From Sepiola atlantica (lineage: Eukaryota; Mollusca; Cephalopoda; Sepiida; Sepiolidae), in the NCBI GenBank assembly GCA_963556195.1, contig CAUVYP010000593.1, forward strand, positions 62,001 to 126,000: 64,000 bases of DNA. The letters run 5' to 3'. The position numbers and the translations under genes were made by a program. Positions 37,796-50,255 of the stretch are shown piece by piece. Positions within the stretch are counted from its first letter, which is position 1; every line of letters begins with the position of its first letter. The notes beneath the pieces were generated by a model. The model ran no database searches, was not told the DNA's origin, and saw only the letters and a program-made list of their open reading frames with translations.

Positions 37796-37981
37796 TTAGC
37801 GCGTTTTAAAGTTGATATCGCTTTTGTTTATAACTTCCACATTTATTCGAATTGTGCAACGAAACTTTGCAGACAGTCTCAAATAGGCCTCTTGTACTAC
37901 AGTACCAAGTTTCAGAAGTGCAGCTCTTGTACTGCCTGAGATATGTCGATACAAACTGAATACGCACCACATCAACAAAAT
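37796..37981. repeat. Monomer subtype C (family B derivative)
   Basis: The variable block reads cctcttgtactacagtaccaag instead of cttttctactgaagtaccaag, the end of the unit has cctgagat instead of ccggagat, and the next-to-last segment has cgcaccacatc instead of cgcaaaacatc. Other copies start at 960, 4681, 13239, 15285, 19006, 28682, 29240, 40400, 50628, 58069, 59557 and 60115. It is nearly always followed by subtype D and then a B or 185-bp monomer, making a conserved trimer cassette. Weaker C-like units with cttaagtaccaagg are at 10076 and 11379. Confidence 0.9.
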
Positions 37982-38167
37982 TTAGCGCGTTTTAAAGTTG
38001 ATATCGCTTTTGTTTATAACTTCCACATTTATTCGAATTGTGCAACGAAACTTTGCAGACAGTCGCAGAGACACATGTTCTACTGGAGTACCAAGTTTTA
38101 GAAGTGCAGCTTTTGTACTGCCGGAGATATGTCGATACAAACTGAATACGCAAAACATCAACAAAAT
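37982..38167. repeat. Monomer subtype D (family A derivative)
   Basis: Variable block cagagacacatgttctactggagtacc with ttttagaagtgcagc downstream. It follows subtype C in the trimer cassette (1146, 4867, 13425, 15471, 19192, 28868, 40586, 50814, 58255, 59743, 60301) and also occurs without C at 8774, 9146, 43376 and 46537. Forms with gcacggacacatg at 10262 and 11565 are a local derivative. Confidence 0.88.
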
Positions 38168-38352
38168 TTAGCGCGTTTACAGTTGATATCGCTTTTGTTT
38201 ATAACTTCCACATTTATTCGAATTGTGCAACGAAACTTTGCAGACAGTCTCGAATAGGCCTTTTCTACTGAAGTACCAAGTTTCAGAAGTGCAACTCTTG
38301 TACTGCCGGAGATATGTCGATACAAACTGAATACGCAAAACATCAACAAAAT
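38168..38352. repeat. 185-bp monomer with gcgcgtttacag deletion
   Basis: One base is lost near the start of the unit (gcgcgtttacagttg for gcgcgttttaaagttg), which destroys the TTTAAA site. Five copies begin at 38168, 40772, 43562, 46723 and 51000, each following subtype D. All lie in the central zone and mark repeats offset by 2604, 3161 and 12832 bp. The change shifts frame, so the minus-strand open frame ends with a few different residues here. Confidence 0.9.
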
Positions 38353-40213
38353 TTAGCGCGTTTTAAAGTTGATATCGCTTTTGTTTATAACTTCCACATT
38401 TATTCGAATTGTGCAACGAAACTTTGCAGACAGTCGCGGAGACACATTTTCTACTGAAGTACCAAGTTTCAGAAGTGCAGCTCTTGTACTGCCGGAGATA
38501 TGTCGATACAAACTGAATACGCAAAACATCAACAAAATTTAGCGCGTTTTAAAGTTGATATCGCTTTTGTTTATAACTTCCACATTTATTCGAATTGTGC
38601 AACGAAACTTTGCAGACAGTCTCGAATAGGCCTTTTCTACTGAAGTACTAAGTTTCAGAAGTGCAGCTCTTGTACTGCCGGAGATATGTCGATACAAACT
38701 GAATACGCAAAACATCAACAAAATTTAGCGCGTTTTAAAGTTGATATCGCTTTTGTTTATAACTTCCACATTTATTCGAATTGTGCAACGAAACTTTGCA
38801 GACAGTCTCAAATAGGCCTTTTCTACTGAAGTACCAAGTTACAGAAGTGCAGCTCTTGTACTGCCGCAGATATGTCGATACAAACTGAATACGCAAAACA
38901 TCAACAAAATTTAGCGCGTTTTAAAGTTGATATCGCTTTTGTTTATAACTTCCACATTTATACGAATTGTGCAACGAAACTTTGCAGACAGTCTCAAATA
39001 GGCCTTTTCTACTGAAGTACCAAGTTTCAGAAGTGCAGCTCTTGTACTGCCGGAGATATGTCGATACAAACTGAATACGCAAAACATCAACACAATTTCG
39101 CGCGTTTTAAAGTTGATATCGCTTTTGTTTATAACTTCCACATTTATTCGAATTGTGCAACGAAACTTTGCAGACAGTCTCGAATAGGCCTTTTCTACTG
39201 AAGTACCAAGTTTCAGAAGTGCAGCTCTTGTACTGCCGGAGATATGTCGATACAAACTGAATACGCAAAACATCAACAAAATTTAGCGCGTTTTAAAGTT
39301 GATATCGCTTTTGTTTATAACTTCCACATTTATTCGAATTGTGCAACGAAACTTTGCAGACAGTCGCGGTTTCACATTTTCTACTGAAGTACCAAGTTTC
39401 AGAAGTGCAGCTCTTGTACTGCCGGAGATATGTCGACACAAACTGAATACGCAAAACATCAACAAAATGTAGCGCGTTTTAAAGTTGATATCGCTTTTGT
39501 TTATAACTTCCACATTTATTCGAATTGTGCAACGAAACTTTGCAGAGAGTCGCGGACACACGTTTTCTACTGAAGTACTAAGTTTCAGAAGTGCAGCTCT
39601 TGTACTGCCGGAGATATGTCGATACAAACTGAATACGCAAAACATCAACAAAATTTAGCGCGTTTTAAAGTTGATATCGCTTTTGTTTATAACTTCCACA
39701 TTTATTCGAATTGTGCAACGAAACTTTTCAGGCAGTCTTGAATAGGCCTTTTCTACTGAAGTACTAAGTTTCAGAAGTGCAGCTCTTGTACTGCCGGAGA
39801 TATGTCGATACAAACTGAATACGACAAAACATCAACAAAATTTAGCGCGTTTTAAAGTTGATATCGCTTTTGTTTATAACTTCCACATTTATTCGAATTG
39901 TGCTACGAAACTTTGCAGAGAGTCGCGGACACACGTTTTCTACTGAAGTACCAAGTTTAAGAAGTGCAGCTCTTGTACTGCCGGAGATCTTTCGATACAA
40001 ACTGAATACGCAAAACATCAACAAAATTTAGCGCGTTTTAAAGTTGATATCGCTTTTGTTGATAACTTCCACATTTATTCGAATTGTGCAACGAAACTTT
40101 GCAGAGAGTCGCGGGGACACGTTTTCTACTGAAGTACCAAGTTTCAGAAGTGCAGCTCTTGTACCGCCGGAGATATGTCGATACAAACTGAATACGCAAA
40201 ACATCAACAAAAT

Positions 40214-42175
40214 TTAACGCGTTTTAAAGTTGATATCGCTTTTGTTTATAACTTCCACATTTATTCGAATTGTGCAACGAAACTTTGCAGACAGTCTCGA
40301 ATAGGCCTTTTCTACTGAAGTACCAAGTTTCAGAAGTGCAGCTCTTGTACTGCCGGAGATATGTCGATACAAACTAAATACGCAAAACATCAACAAAATT
40401 TAGCGCGTTTTAAAGTTGATATCGCTTTTGTTTATAACTTCCACATTTATTCGAATTGTGCAACGAAACTTTGCAGACAGTCTCAAATAGGCCTCTTGTA
40501 CTACAGTACCAAGTTTCAGAAGTGCAGCTCTTGTACTGCCTGAGATATGTCGATACAAACTGAATACGCACCACATCAACAAAATTTAGCGCGTTTTAAA
40601 GTTGATATCGCTTTTGTTTATAACTTCCACATTTATTCGAATTGTGCAACGAAACTTTGCAGACAGTCGCAGAGACACATGTTCTACTGGAGTACCAAGT
40701 TTTAGAAGTGCAGCTTTTGTACTGCCGGAGATATGTCGATACAAACTGAATACGCAAAACATCAACAAAATTTAGCGCGTTTACAGTTGATATCGCTTTT
40801 GTTTATAACTTCCACATTTATTCGAATTGTGCAACGAAACTTTGCAGACAGTCTCGAATAGGCCTTTTCTACTGAAGTACCAAGTTTCAGAAGTGCAACT
40901 CTTGTACTGCCGGAGATATGTCGATACAAACTGAATACGCAAAACATCAACAAAATTTAGCGCGTTTTAAAGTTGATATCGCTTTTGTTTATAACTTCCA
41001 CATTTATTCGAATTGTGCAACGAAACTTTGCAGACAGTCGCGGAGACACATTTTCTACTGAAGTACCAAGTTTCAGAAGTGCAGCTCTTGTACTGCCGGA
41101 GATATGTCGATACAAACTGAATACGCAAAACATCAACAAAATTTAGCGCGTTTTAAAGTTGATATCGCTTTTGTTTATAACTTCCACATTTATTCGAATT
41201 GTGCAACGAAACTTTGCAGACAGTCTCGAATAGGCCTTTTCTACTGAAGTACTAAGTTTCAGAAGTGCAGCTCTTGTACTGCCGGAGATATGTCGATACA
41301 AACTGAATACGACAAAACATCAACAAAATTTAGCGCGTTTTAAAGTTGATATCGCTTTTGTTTATAACTTCCACATTTATTCGAATTGTGCAACGAAACT
41401 TTGCAGACAGTCTCAAATAGGCCTTTTCTACTGAAGTACCAAGTTACAGAAGTGCAGCTCTTGTACTGCCGCAGATATGTCGATACAAACTGAATACACA
41501 AAACATCAACAAAATTTAGCGCGTTTTAAAGTTGATATCGCTTTTGTTTATAACTTCCACATTTATACGAATTGTGCAACGAAACTTTGCAGACAGTCTC
41601 AAATAGGCCTTTTCTACTGAAGTACCAAGTTTCAGAAGTGCAGCTCTTGTACTGCCGGAGATATGTCGATACAAACTGAATACGCAAAACATCAACACAA
41701 TTTCGCGCGTTTTAAAGTTGATATCGCTTTTGTTTATAACTTCCACATTTATTCGAATTGTGCAACGAAACTTTGCAGACAGTCTCGAATAGGCCTTTTC
41801 TACTGAAGTACCAAGTTTCAGAAGTGCAGCTCTTGTACTGCCGGAGATATGTCGATACAAACTGAATACGCAAAACATCAACAAAATTTAGCGCGTTTTA
41901 AAGTTGATATCGCTTTTGTTTATAACTTCCACATTTATTCGAATTGTGCAACGAAACTTTGCAGACAGTCGCGGTTTCACATTTTCTACTGAAGTACCAA
42001 GTTTCAGAAGTGCAGCTCTTGTACTGCCGGAGATATGTCGACACAAACTGAATACGCAAAACATCAACAAAATGTAGCGCGTTTTAAAGTTGATATCGCT
42101 TTTGTTTATAACTTCCACATTTATTCAAATTGTGCAACGAAACTTTGCAGAGAGTCGCGGACACACGTTTTCTAC
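40214..42175. repeat. Zone M segment, copy 2 (offset 2604-2605)
   Basis: Second copy of the previous order with private changes at acgacaaaac (near 41310), atacacaaaac (near 41478) and attcaaattg (near 42125). After the I unit at 42074 it joins a K unit (42260), whereas copy 1 joins a ttttcaggcagtcttg unit (39655) followed by a run of I units. Confidence 0.85.
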
Positions 42176-42259
42176 TGAAGTACCAAGTTTCAGAAGTGCA
42201 GCTCTTGTACTGCCGGAGATATGTCGATACAAACTGAATACGCAAAACATCAACAAAAT

Positions 42260-42445
42260 TTAGCGCGTTTTAAAGTTGATATCGCTTTTGTTTATAACTT
42301 CCACATTTATTCGCATTGTGCAAAGAAATTTTGCAGACAGTCTCGAATAGGCCTTTTCTACTGATGTACCAAGTCTCACAAGTGCAGCTCTTGTACTGCC
42401 GGAGATATGTCGATACAAACTGAATACGCAAAACATCAACAAAAT
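42260..42445. repeat. Monomer subtype K (gcattgtgcaaag)
   Basis: A family B unit with three changes in the otherwise conserved segment: tattcgcattgtgcaaag and aaatttt. Copies start at 33890, 36308, 42260, 45421 and 49140, all in the central zone. These changes remove the TTCGAA site and the tttcgttg stretch on the minus strand that nearly all other monomers keep. Spacings of 2418, 3161 and 3719 bp between copies are HOR lengths. Confidence 0.88.
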
Positions 42446-44118
42446 TTAACGCGTTTTAAAGTTGATATCGCTTTTGTTTATAACTTCCACATTTATTCGA
42501 ATTGTGCAACGAAACTTTGCAGACAGTCTCGAATAGGCCTTTTCTACTGAAGTACCAAGTTTCAGAAGTGCAGCTCTTGTACTGCCGGAGATATGTCGAT
42601 ACAAACTAAATACGCAAAACATCAACAAAATTTAGCGCGTTTTAAAGTTGATATCGCTTTTGTTTATAACTTCCACATTTATTCGAATTGTGCAACGAAA
42701 CTTTGCAGACAGTCTCGAATAGGCCTTTTCTACTGAAGTACCAAGTTTCAGAAGTGCAGCTCTTGTACTGCCGGAGATATGTCGATACAAACTGAATACG
42801 CAAAACATCAACAAAATGTCGCGCGTTTTAAAGTTGATATCGCTTTTGTTTATAACTTCCACATTTATTCGAATTGTGCAACGAAACTTTGCGGACAGTC
42901 TCGAATAGGCCTTTTCTACTGAAGTACCAAGTTTAAGAAGTGCAGCTCTTGTACTGCCGGAGATATGTCGATACAAACTGAATACGCAAAACATCAACAA
43001 AATTTAGCGCGTTTTAAAGTTGATATCGCTTTTGTTTATAACTTCCACATTTATTCGAATTGTGCAACGAAACTTTGCAGACAGTCGCGGTTACACATTT
43101 TCTACTGAAGTACCAAGTTTCAGAAGTGCAGCTCCTGTACTGCCGGAGATATGTCGATACAAACTGAATACGCAAAACATCAACAAAATTTAGCGCGTTT
43201 TAAAGTTGATATCGCTTTTGTTTATAACTTCCACATTTATTCGAATTGTGCAACGAAACTTTGCAGACAGTCTCGAATAGGCATTTTCTACTGAAGTATT
43301 AAGTTTCAGAAGTGTAGCTCTTGTACTGCCGGAGATATGTCGATACAAACTGAATACGCAAAACATCAACAAAATTTAGCGCGTTTTAAAGTTGATATCG
43401 CTTTTGTTTATAACTTCCACATTTATTCGAATTGTGCAACGAAACTTTGCAGACAGTCGCAGAGACACATGTTCTACTGGAGTACCAAGTTTTAGAAGTG
43501 CAGCTTTTGTACTGCCGGAGATATGTCGATACAAACTGAATACGCAAAACATCAACAAAATTTAGCGCGTTTACAGTTGATATCGCTTTTGTTTATAACT
43601 TCCACATTTATTCGAATTGTGCAACGAAACTTTGCAGACAGTCTCGAATAGGCCTTTTCTACTGAAGTACAAAGTTTCAGAAGTGCAACTCTTGTACTGC
43701 CGGAGATATGTCGATACAAACTGAATACGCAAAACATCAACAAAATTTAGCGCGTTTTAAAGTTGATATCGCTTTTGTTTATAACTTCCACATTTATTCG
43801 AATTGTGCAACGAAACTTTGCAGACAGTCGCGGAGACACATTTTCTACTGAAGTACCAAGTTTCAGAAGTGCAGCTCTTGTACTGCCGGAGATATGTCGA
43901 TACAAACTGAATACGCAAAACATCAACAAAATTTAGCGCGTTTTAAAGTTGATATCGCTTTTGTTTATAACTTCCACATTTATTCGAATTGTGCAACGAA
44001 ACTTTGCAGACAGTCTCGAATACCCCTTTTCTACTGAAGTACTAAGTTTCAGAAGTGCAGCTCTTGTACTGCCGGAGATATGTCGATACAAACTGAATAC
44101 GCAAAACATCAACAAAAT
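42260..44118. repeat. Zone M segment, paired with 45421-47279 (offset 3161)
   Basis: Order K, B, B, B (gcgcg after aaaatgtc, gcggacag), E, F (aggcattttc), D, 185-bp unit (gtacaaagtttc), A, B (aatacccctttt). Both copies share the rare aatacccc and aggcatt variants. The only difference I noted is tatatcttcc near 46386 against tataacttcc. The matching segment begins at K and ends before 44119/47280. Confidence 0.85.
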
Positions 44119-44304
44119 TTAGCGCGTTTTAAAGTTGATATCGCTTTTGTTTATAACTTCCACATTTATTCGAATTGTGCAACGAAACTTTGCAGACAGT
44201 CGCGGAGACACATTTTCTACTGAAGTACCAAGTTTCAGAAGTGCAGCTCTTGTACTGCCGGAGATATGTCGACACAAACTGAATACGCAAAACATCAACA
44301 AAAT

Positions 44305-44490
44305 GTAGCGCGTTTTAAAGTTGATATCGCTTTTGTTTATAACTTCCACATTTATTCAAATTGTGCAACGAAACTTTGCAGAGAGTCGCGGACACACGTT
44401 TTCTACTGAAGTACCAAGTTTCAGAAGTGCAGCTCTTGTACTGCCGGAGATATGTCGATACAAACTGAATACGCAAAACATCAACAAAAT
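44305..44490. repeat. Monomer subtype I (gagagtcgcgg)
   Basis: Family A form with gcagagagtcgcggacacacg in place of gcagacagtcgcggagacacat; a sub-form has gcggggacacg. Copies start at 39469, 39842, 40028, 42074, 44305, 44677, 44863, 45049, 48024, 48396, 48582 and 48768. It occurs only in the central zone (39-49 kb), in runs of adjacent units rather than alternating with family B, which suggests recent local amplification. Confidence 0.87.
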
Positions 44491-46536
44491 TTAGCGCGTT
44501 TTAAAGTTGATATCGCTTTTGTTTATAACTTCCACATTTATTCGAATTGTGCAACGAAACTTTTCAGGCAGTCTTGAATAGGCCTTTTCTACTGAAGTAC
44601 GAAGTTTCAGAAGTGCAGCTCTTGTACTGCCGGAGATATGTCGATACAAACTGAATACGCAAAACATCAACAAAATTTAGCGCGTTTTAAAGTTGATATC
44701 GCTTTTGTTTATAACTTCCACATTTATTCGAATTGTGCTACGAAACTTTGCAGAGAGTCGCGGACACACGTTTTCTACTGAAGTACCAAGTTTAAGAAGT
44801 GCAGCTCTTGTACTGCCGGAGATCTTTCGATACAAACTGAATACGCAAAACATCAACAAAATTTAGCGCGTTTTAAAGTTGATATCGCTTTTGTTGATAA
44901 CTTCCACATTTATTCGAATTGTGCAACGAAACTTTGCAGAGAGTCGCGGGGACACGTTTTCTACTGAAGTACCAAGTTTCAGAAGTGCAGCTCTTGTACC
45001 GCCGGAGATATGTCGATACAAACTGAATACGCAAAACATCAACAAAATTTAGCGCGTTTTAAAGTTGATATCGCTTTTGTTTATAACTTCCACATTTATT
45101 CGAATTGTGCAACGAAACTTTGCAGAGAGTCGCGGGGACACGTTTTCTACTGAAGTACCAAGTTTCAGAAGTGCAGCTCTTGTACTGCCGGAGATATGTC
45201 GATACAAACTGAATACGCAAATCATCAACAAAATTTAGCGCGTTTTAAAGTTGATATCGCTTTTGTTTATAACTTCCACATTTATTCGAATTGTGCAACG
45301 AAACTTTGCAGACAGTCGCGGAGACACATTTTCTACTGAAGTACCAAGTTTCAGAAGTGCAGCTCTTGTACTGCCGGAGATATGTCGATACAAACTGAAT
45401 ACGCAAAACATCAACAAAATTTAGCGCGTTTTAAAGTTGATATCGCTTTTGTTTATAACTTCCACATTTATTCGCATTGTGCAAAGAAATTTTGCAGACA
45501 GTCTCGAATAGGCCTTTTCTACTGATGTACCAAGTCTCACAAGTGCAGCTCTTGTACTGCCGGAGATATGTCGATACAAACTGAATACGCAAAACATCAA
45601 CAAAATTTAACGCGTTTTAAAGTTGATATCGCTTTTGTTTATAACTTCCACATTTATTCGAATTGTGCAACGAAACTTTGCAGACAGTCTCGAATAGGCC
45701 TTTTCTACTGAAGTACCAAGTTTCAGAAGTGCAGCTCTTGTACTGCCGGAGATATGTCGATACAAACTAAATACGCAAAACATCAACAAAATTTAGCGCG
45801 TTTTAAAGTTGATATCGCTTTTGTTTATAACTTCCACATTTATTCGAATTGTGCAACGAAACTTTGCAGACAGTCTCGAATAGGCCTTTTCTACTGAAGT
45901 ACCAAGTTTCAGAAGTGCAGCTCTTGTACTGCCGGAGATATGTCGATACAAACTGAATACGCAAAACATCAACAAAATGTCGCGCGTTTTAAAGTTGATA
46001 TCGCTTTTGTTTATAACTTCCACATTTATTCGAATTGTGCAACGAAACTTTGCGGACAGTCTCGAATAGGCCTTTTCTACTGAAGTACCAAGTTTAAGAA
46101 GTGCAGCTCTTGTACTGCCGGAGATATGTCGATACAAACTGAATACGCAAAACATCAACAAAATTTAGCGCGTTTTAAAGTTGATATCGCTTTTGTTTAT
46201 AACTTCCACATTTATTCGAATTGTGCAACGAAACTTTGCAGACAGTCGCGGTTACACATTTTCTACTGAAGTACCAAGTTTCAGAAGTGCAGCTCCTGTA
46301 CTGCCGGAGATATGTCGATACAAACTGAATACGCAAAACATCAACAAAATTTAGCGCGTTTTAAAGTTGATATCGCTTTTGTTTATATCTTCCACATTTA
46401 TTCGAATTGTGCAACGAAACTTTGCAGACAGTCTCGAATAGGCATTTTCTACTGAAGTATTAAGTTTCAGAAGTGTAGCTCTTGTACTGCCGGAGATATG
46501 TCGATACAAACTGAATACGCAAAACATCAACAAAAT
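44305..46536. repeat. Zone M segment, paired with 48024-50255 (offset 3719)
   Basis: Order I, B (ttttcaggcagtcttg, gtacgaag), I (gtgctacg, gatctttcg), I (gttgataac, gtaccgcc), I, A, K, B, B, B, E, F. All these rare variants are in both copies; differences include gcaaatcatc near 45220, gttaatatcg near 48785 and tatatcttcc near 46386. This overlaps the 3161-bp pair, so the same DNA belongs to two interleaved duplications. Confidence 0.85.
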
Positions 46537-48023
46537 TTAGCGCGTTTTAAAGTTGATATCGCTTTTGTTTATAACTTCCACATTTATTCGAATTGTGCAA
46601 CGAAACTTTGCAGACAGTCGCAGAGACACATGTTCTACTGGAGTACCAAGTTTTAGAAGTGCAGCTTTTGTACTGCCGGAGATATGTCGATACAAACTGA
46701 ATACGCAAAACATCAACAAAATTTAGCGCGTTTACAGTTGATATCGCTTTTGTTTATAACTTCCACATTTATTCGAATTGTGCAACGAAACTTTGCAGAC
46801 AGTCTCGAATAGGCCTTTTCTACTGAAGTACAAAGTTTCAGAAGTGCAACTCTTGTACTGCCGGAGATATGTCGATACAAACTGAATACGCAAAACATCA
46901 ACAAAATTTAGCGCGTTTTAAAGTTGATATCGCTTTTGTTTATAACTTCCACATTTATTCGAATTGTGCAACGAAACTTTGCAGACAGTCGCGGAGACAC
47001 ATTTTCTACTGAAGTACCAAGTTTCAGAAGTGCAGCTCTTGTACTGCCGGAGATATGTCGATACAAACTGAATACGCAAAACATCAACAAAATTTAGCGC
47101 GTTTTAAAGTTGATATCGCTTTTGTTTATAACTTCCACATTTATTCGAATTGTGCAACGAAACTTTGCAGACAGTCTCGAATACCCCTTTTCTACTGAAG
47201 TACTAAGTTTCAGAAGTGCAGCTCTTGTACTGCCGGAGATATGTCGATACAAACTGAATACGCAAAACATCAACAAAATTTAGCGCGTTTTAAAGTTGAT
47301 ATCGCTTTTGTTTATAACTTCCACATTTATTCGAATTGTGCAACGAAACTTTGCAGACAGTCTCAAATAGGCCTTTTCTACTGAAGTACCAAGTTACAGA
47401 AGTGCAGCTCTTGTACTGCCGCAGATATGTCGATACAAACTGAATACGCAAAACATCAACAAAATTTAGCGCGTTTTAAAGTTGATATCGCTTTTGTTTA
47501 TAACTTCCACATTTATACGAATTGTGCAACGAAACTTTGCAGACAGTCTCAAATAGGCCTTTTCTACTGAAGTACCAAGTTTCAGAAGTGCAGCTCTTGT
47601 ACTGCCGGAGATATGTCGATACAAACTGAATACGCAAAACATCAACACAATTTCGCGCGTTTTAAAGTTGATATCGCTTTTGTTTATAACTTCCACATTT
47701 ATTCGAATTGTGCAACGAAACTTTGCAGACAGTCTCGAATAGGCCTTTTCTACTGAAGTACCAAGTTTCAGAAGTGCAGCTCTTGTACTGCCGGAGATAT
47801 GTCGATACAAACTGAATACGCAAAACATCAACAAAATTTAGCGCGTTTTAAAGTTGATATCGCTTTTGTTTATAACTTCCACATTTATTCGAATTGTGCA
47901 ACGAAACTTTGCAGACAGTCGCGGTTTCACATTTTCTACTGAAGTACCAAGTTTCAGAAGTGCAGCTCTTGTACTGCCGGAGATATGTCGATACAAACTG
48001 AATACGCAAAACATCAACAAATT

Positions 48024-50255
48024 GTAGCGCGTTTTAAAGTTGATATCGCTTTTGTTTATAACTTCCACATTTATTCGAATTGTGCAACGAAACTTTGCAG
48101 AGAGTCGCGGACACACGTTTTCTACTGAAGTACCAAGTTTCAGAAGTGCAGCTCTTGTACTGTCGGAGATATGTCGATACAAACTGAATACGCAAAACAT
48201 CAACAAAATTTAGCGCGTTTTAAAGTTGATATCGCTTTTGTTTATAACTTCCACATTTATTCGAATTGTGCAACGAAACTTTTCAGGCAGTCTTGAATAG
48301 GCCTTTTCTACTGAAGTACGAAGTTTCAGAAGTGCAGCTCTTGTACTGCCGGAGATATGTCGATACAAACTGAATACGCAAAACATCAACAAAATTTAGC
48401 GCGTTTTAAAGTTGATATCGCTTTTGTTTATAACTTCCACATTTATTCGAATTGTGCTACGAAACTTTGCAGAGAGTCGCGGACACACGTTTTCTACTGA
48501 AGTACCAAGTTTAAGAAGTGCAGCTCTTGTACTGCCGGAGATCTTTCGATACAAACTGAATACGCAAAACATCAACAAAATTTAGCGCGTTTTAAAGTTG
48601 ATATCGCTTTTGTTGATAACTTCCACATTTATTCGAATTGTGCAACGAAACTTTGCAGAGAGTCGCGGGGACACGTTTTCTACTGAAGTACCAAGTTTCA
48701 GAAGTGCAGCTCTTGTACCGCCGGAGATATGTCGATACAAACTGAATACGCAAAACATCAACAAAATTTAGCGCGTTTTAAAGTTAATATCGCTTTTGTT
48801 TATAACTTCCACATTTATTCGAATTGTGCAACGAAACTTTGCAGAGAGTCGCGGGGACACGTTTTCTACTGAAGTACCAAGTTTCAGAAGTGCAGCTCTT
48901 GTACTGCCGGAGATATGTCGATACAAACTGAATACGCAAAACATCAACAAAATTTAGCGCGTTTTAAAGTTGATATCGCTTTTGTTTATAACTTCCACAT
49001 TTATTCGAATTGTGCAACGAAACTTTGCAGACAGTCGCGGAGACACATTTTCTACTGAAGTACCAAGTTTCAGAAGTGCAGCTCTTGTACTGCCGGAGAT
49101 ATGTCGATACAAACTGAATACGCAAAACATCAACAAAATTTAGCGCGTTTTAAAGTTGATATCGCTTTTGTTTATAACTTCCACATTTATTCGCATTGTG
49201 CAAAGAAATTTTGCAGACAGTCTCGAATAGGCCTTTTCTACTGATGTACCAAGTCTCACAAGTGCAGCTCTTGTACTGCCGGAGATATGTCGATACAAAC
49301 TGAATACGCAAAACATCAACAAAATTTAACGCGTTTTAAAGTTGATATCGCTTTTGTTTATAACTTCCACATTTATTCGAATTGTGCAACGAAACTTTGC
49401 AGACAGTCTCGAATAGGCCTTTTCTACTGAAGTACCAAGTTTCAGAAGTGCAGCTCTTGTACTGCCGGAGATATGTCGATACAAACTAAATACGCAAAAC
49501 ATCAACAAAATTTAGCGCGTTTTAAAGTTGATATCGCTTTTGTTTATAACTTCCACATTTATTCGAATTGTGCAACGAAACTTTGCAGACAGTCTCGAAT
49601 AGGCCTTTTCTACTGAAGTACCAAGTTTCAGAAGTGCAGCTCTTGTACTGCCGGAGATATGTCGATACAAACTGAATACGCAAAACATCAACAAAATGTC
49701 GCGCGTTTTAAAGTTGATATCGCTTTTGTTTATAACTTCCACATTTATTCGAATTGTGCAACGAAACTTTGCGGACAGTCTCGAATAGGCCTTTTCTACT
49801 GAAGTACCAAGTTTAAGAAGTGCAGCTCTTGTACTGCCGGAGATATGTCGATACAAACTGAATACGCAAAACATCAACAAAATTTAGCGCGTTTTAAAGT
49901 TGATATCGCTTTTGTTTATAACTTCCACATTTATTCGAATTGTGCAACGAAACTTTGCAGACAGTCGCGGTTACACATTTTCTACTGAAGTACCAAGTTT
50001 CAGAAGTGCAGCTCCTGTACTGCCGGAGATATGTCGATACAAACTGAATACGCAAAACATCAACAAAATTTAGCGCGTTTTAAAGTTGATATCGCTTTTG
50101 TTTATAACTTCCACATTTATTCGAATTGTGCAACGAAACTTTGCAGACAGTCTCGAATAGGCATTTTCTACTGAAGTATTAAGTTTCAGAAGTGTAGCTC
50201 TTGTACTGCCGGAGATATGTCGATACAAACTGAATACGCAAAACATCAACAAAAT
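48024..50255. repeat. Zone M segment, copy of 44305-46536 (offset 3719)
   Basis: Carries the same series of I units and the K unit (49140). It ends at F (50070), after which the order switches to that of 37424-38724 (G-like unit, B, C, D, 185-bp unit) rather than to the D unit at 46537. The switch marks a recombination junction between two parent orders. Confidence 0.85.

Larger units (their letters stand above)
37610..39570. repeat. Zone M segment, copy 1 (offset 2604-2605)
   Basis: Order B, C, D, 185-bp unit, A, B, B' (gttacagaag, ccgcag), B' (tatacg), B (cacaatttcgcg), A (cggtttcac), I. It recurs at 40214-42175. The offset changes from 2604 to 2605 because copy 2 has an inserted a (acgacaaaac near 41310) that copy 1 lacks at the matching unit. 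Confidence 0.85.
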
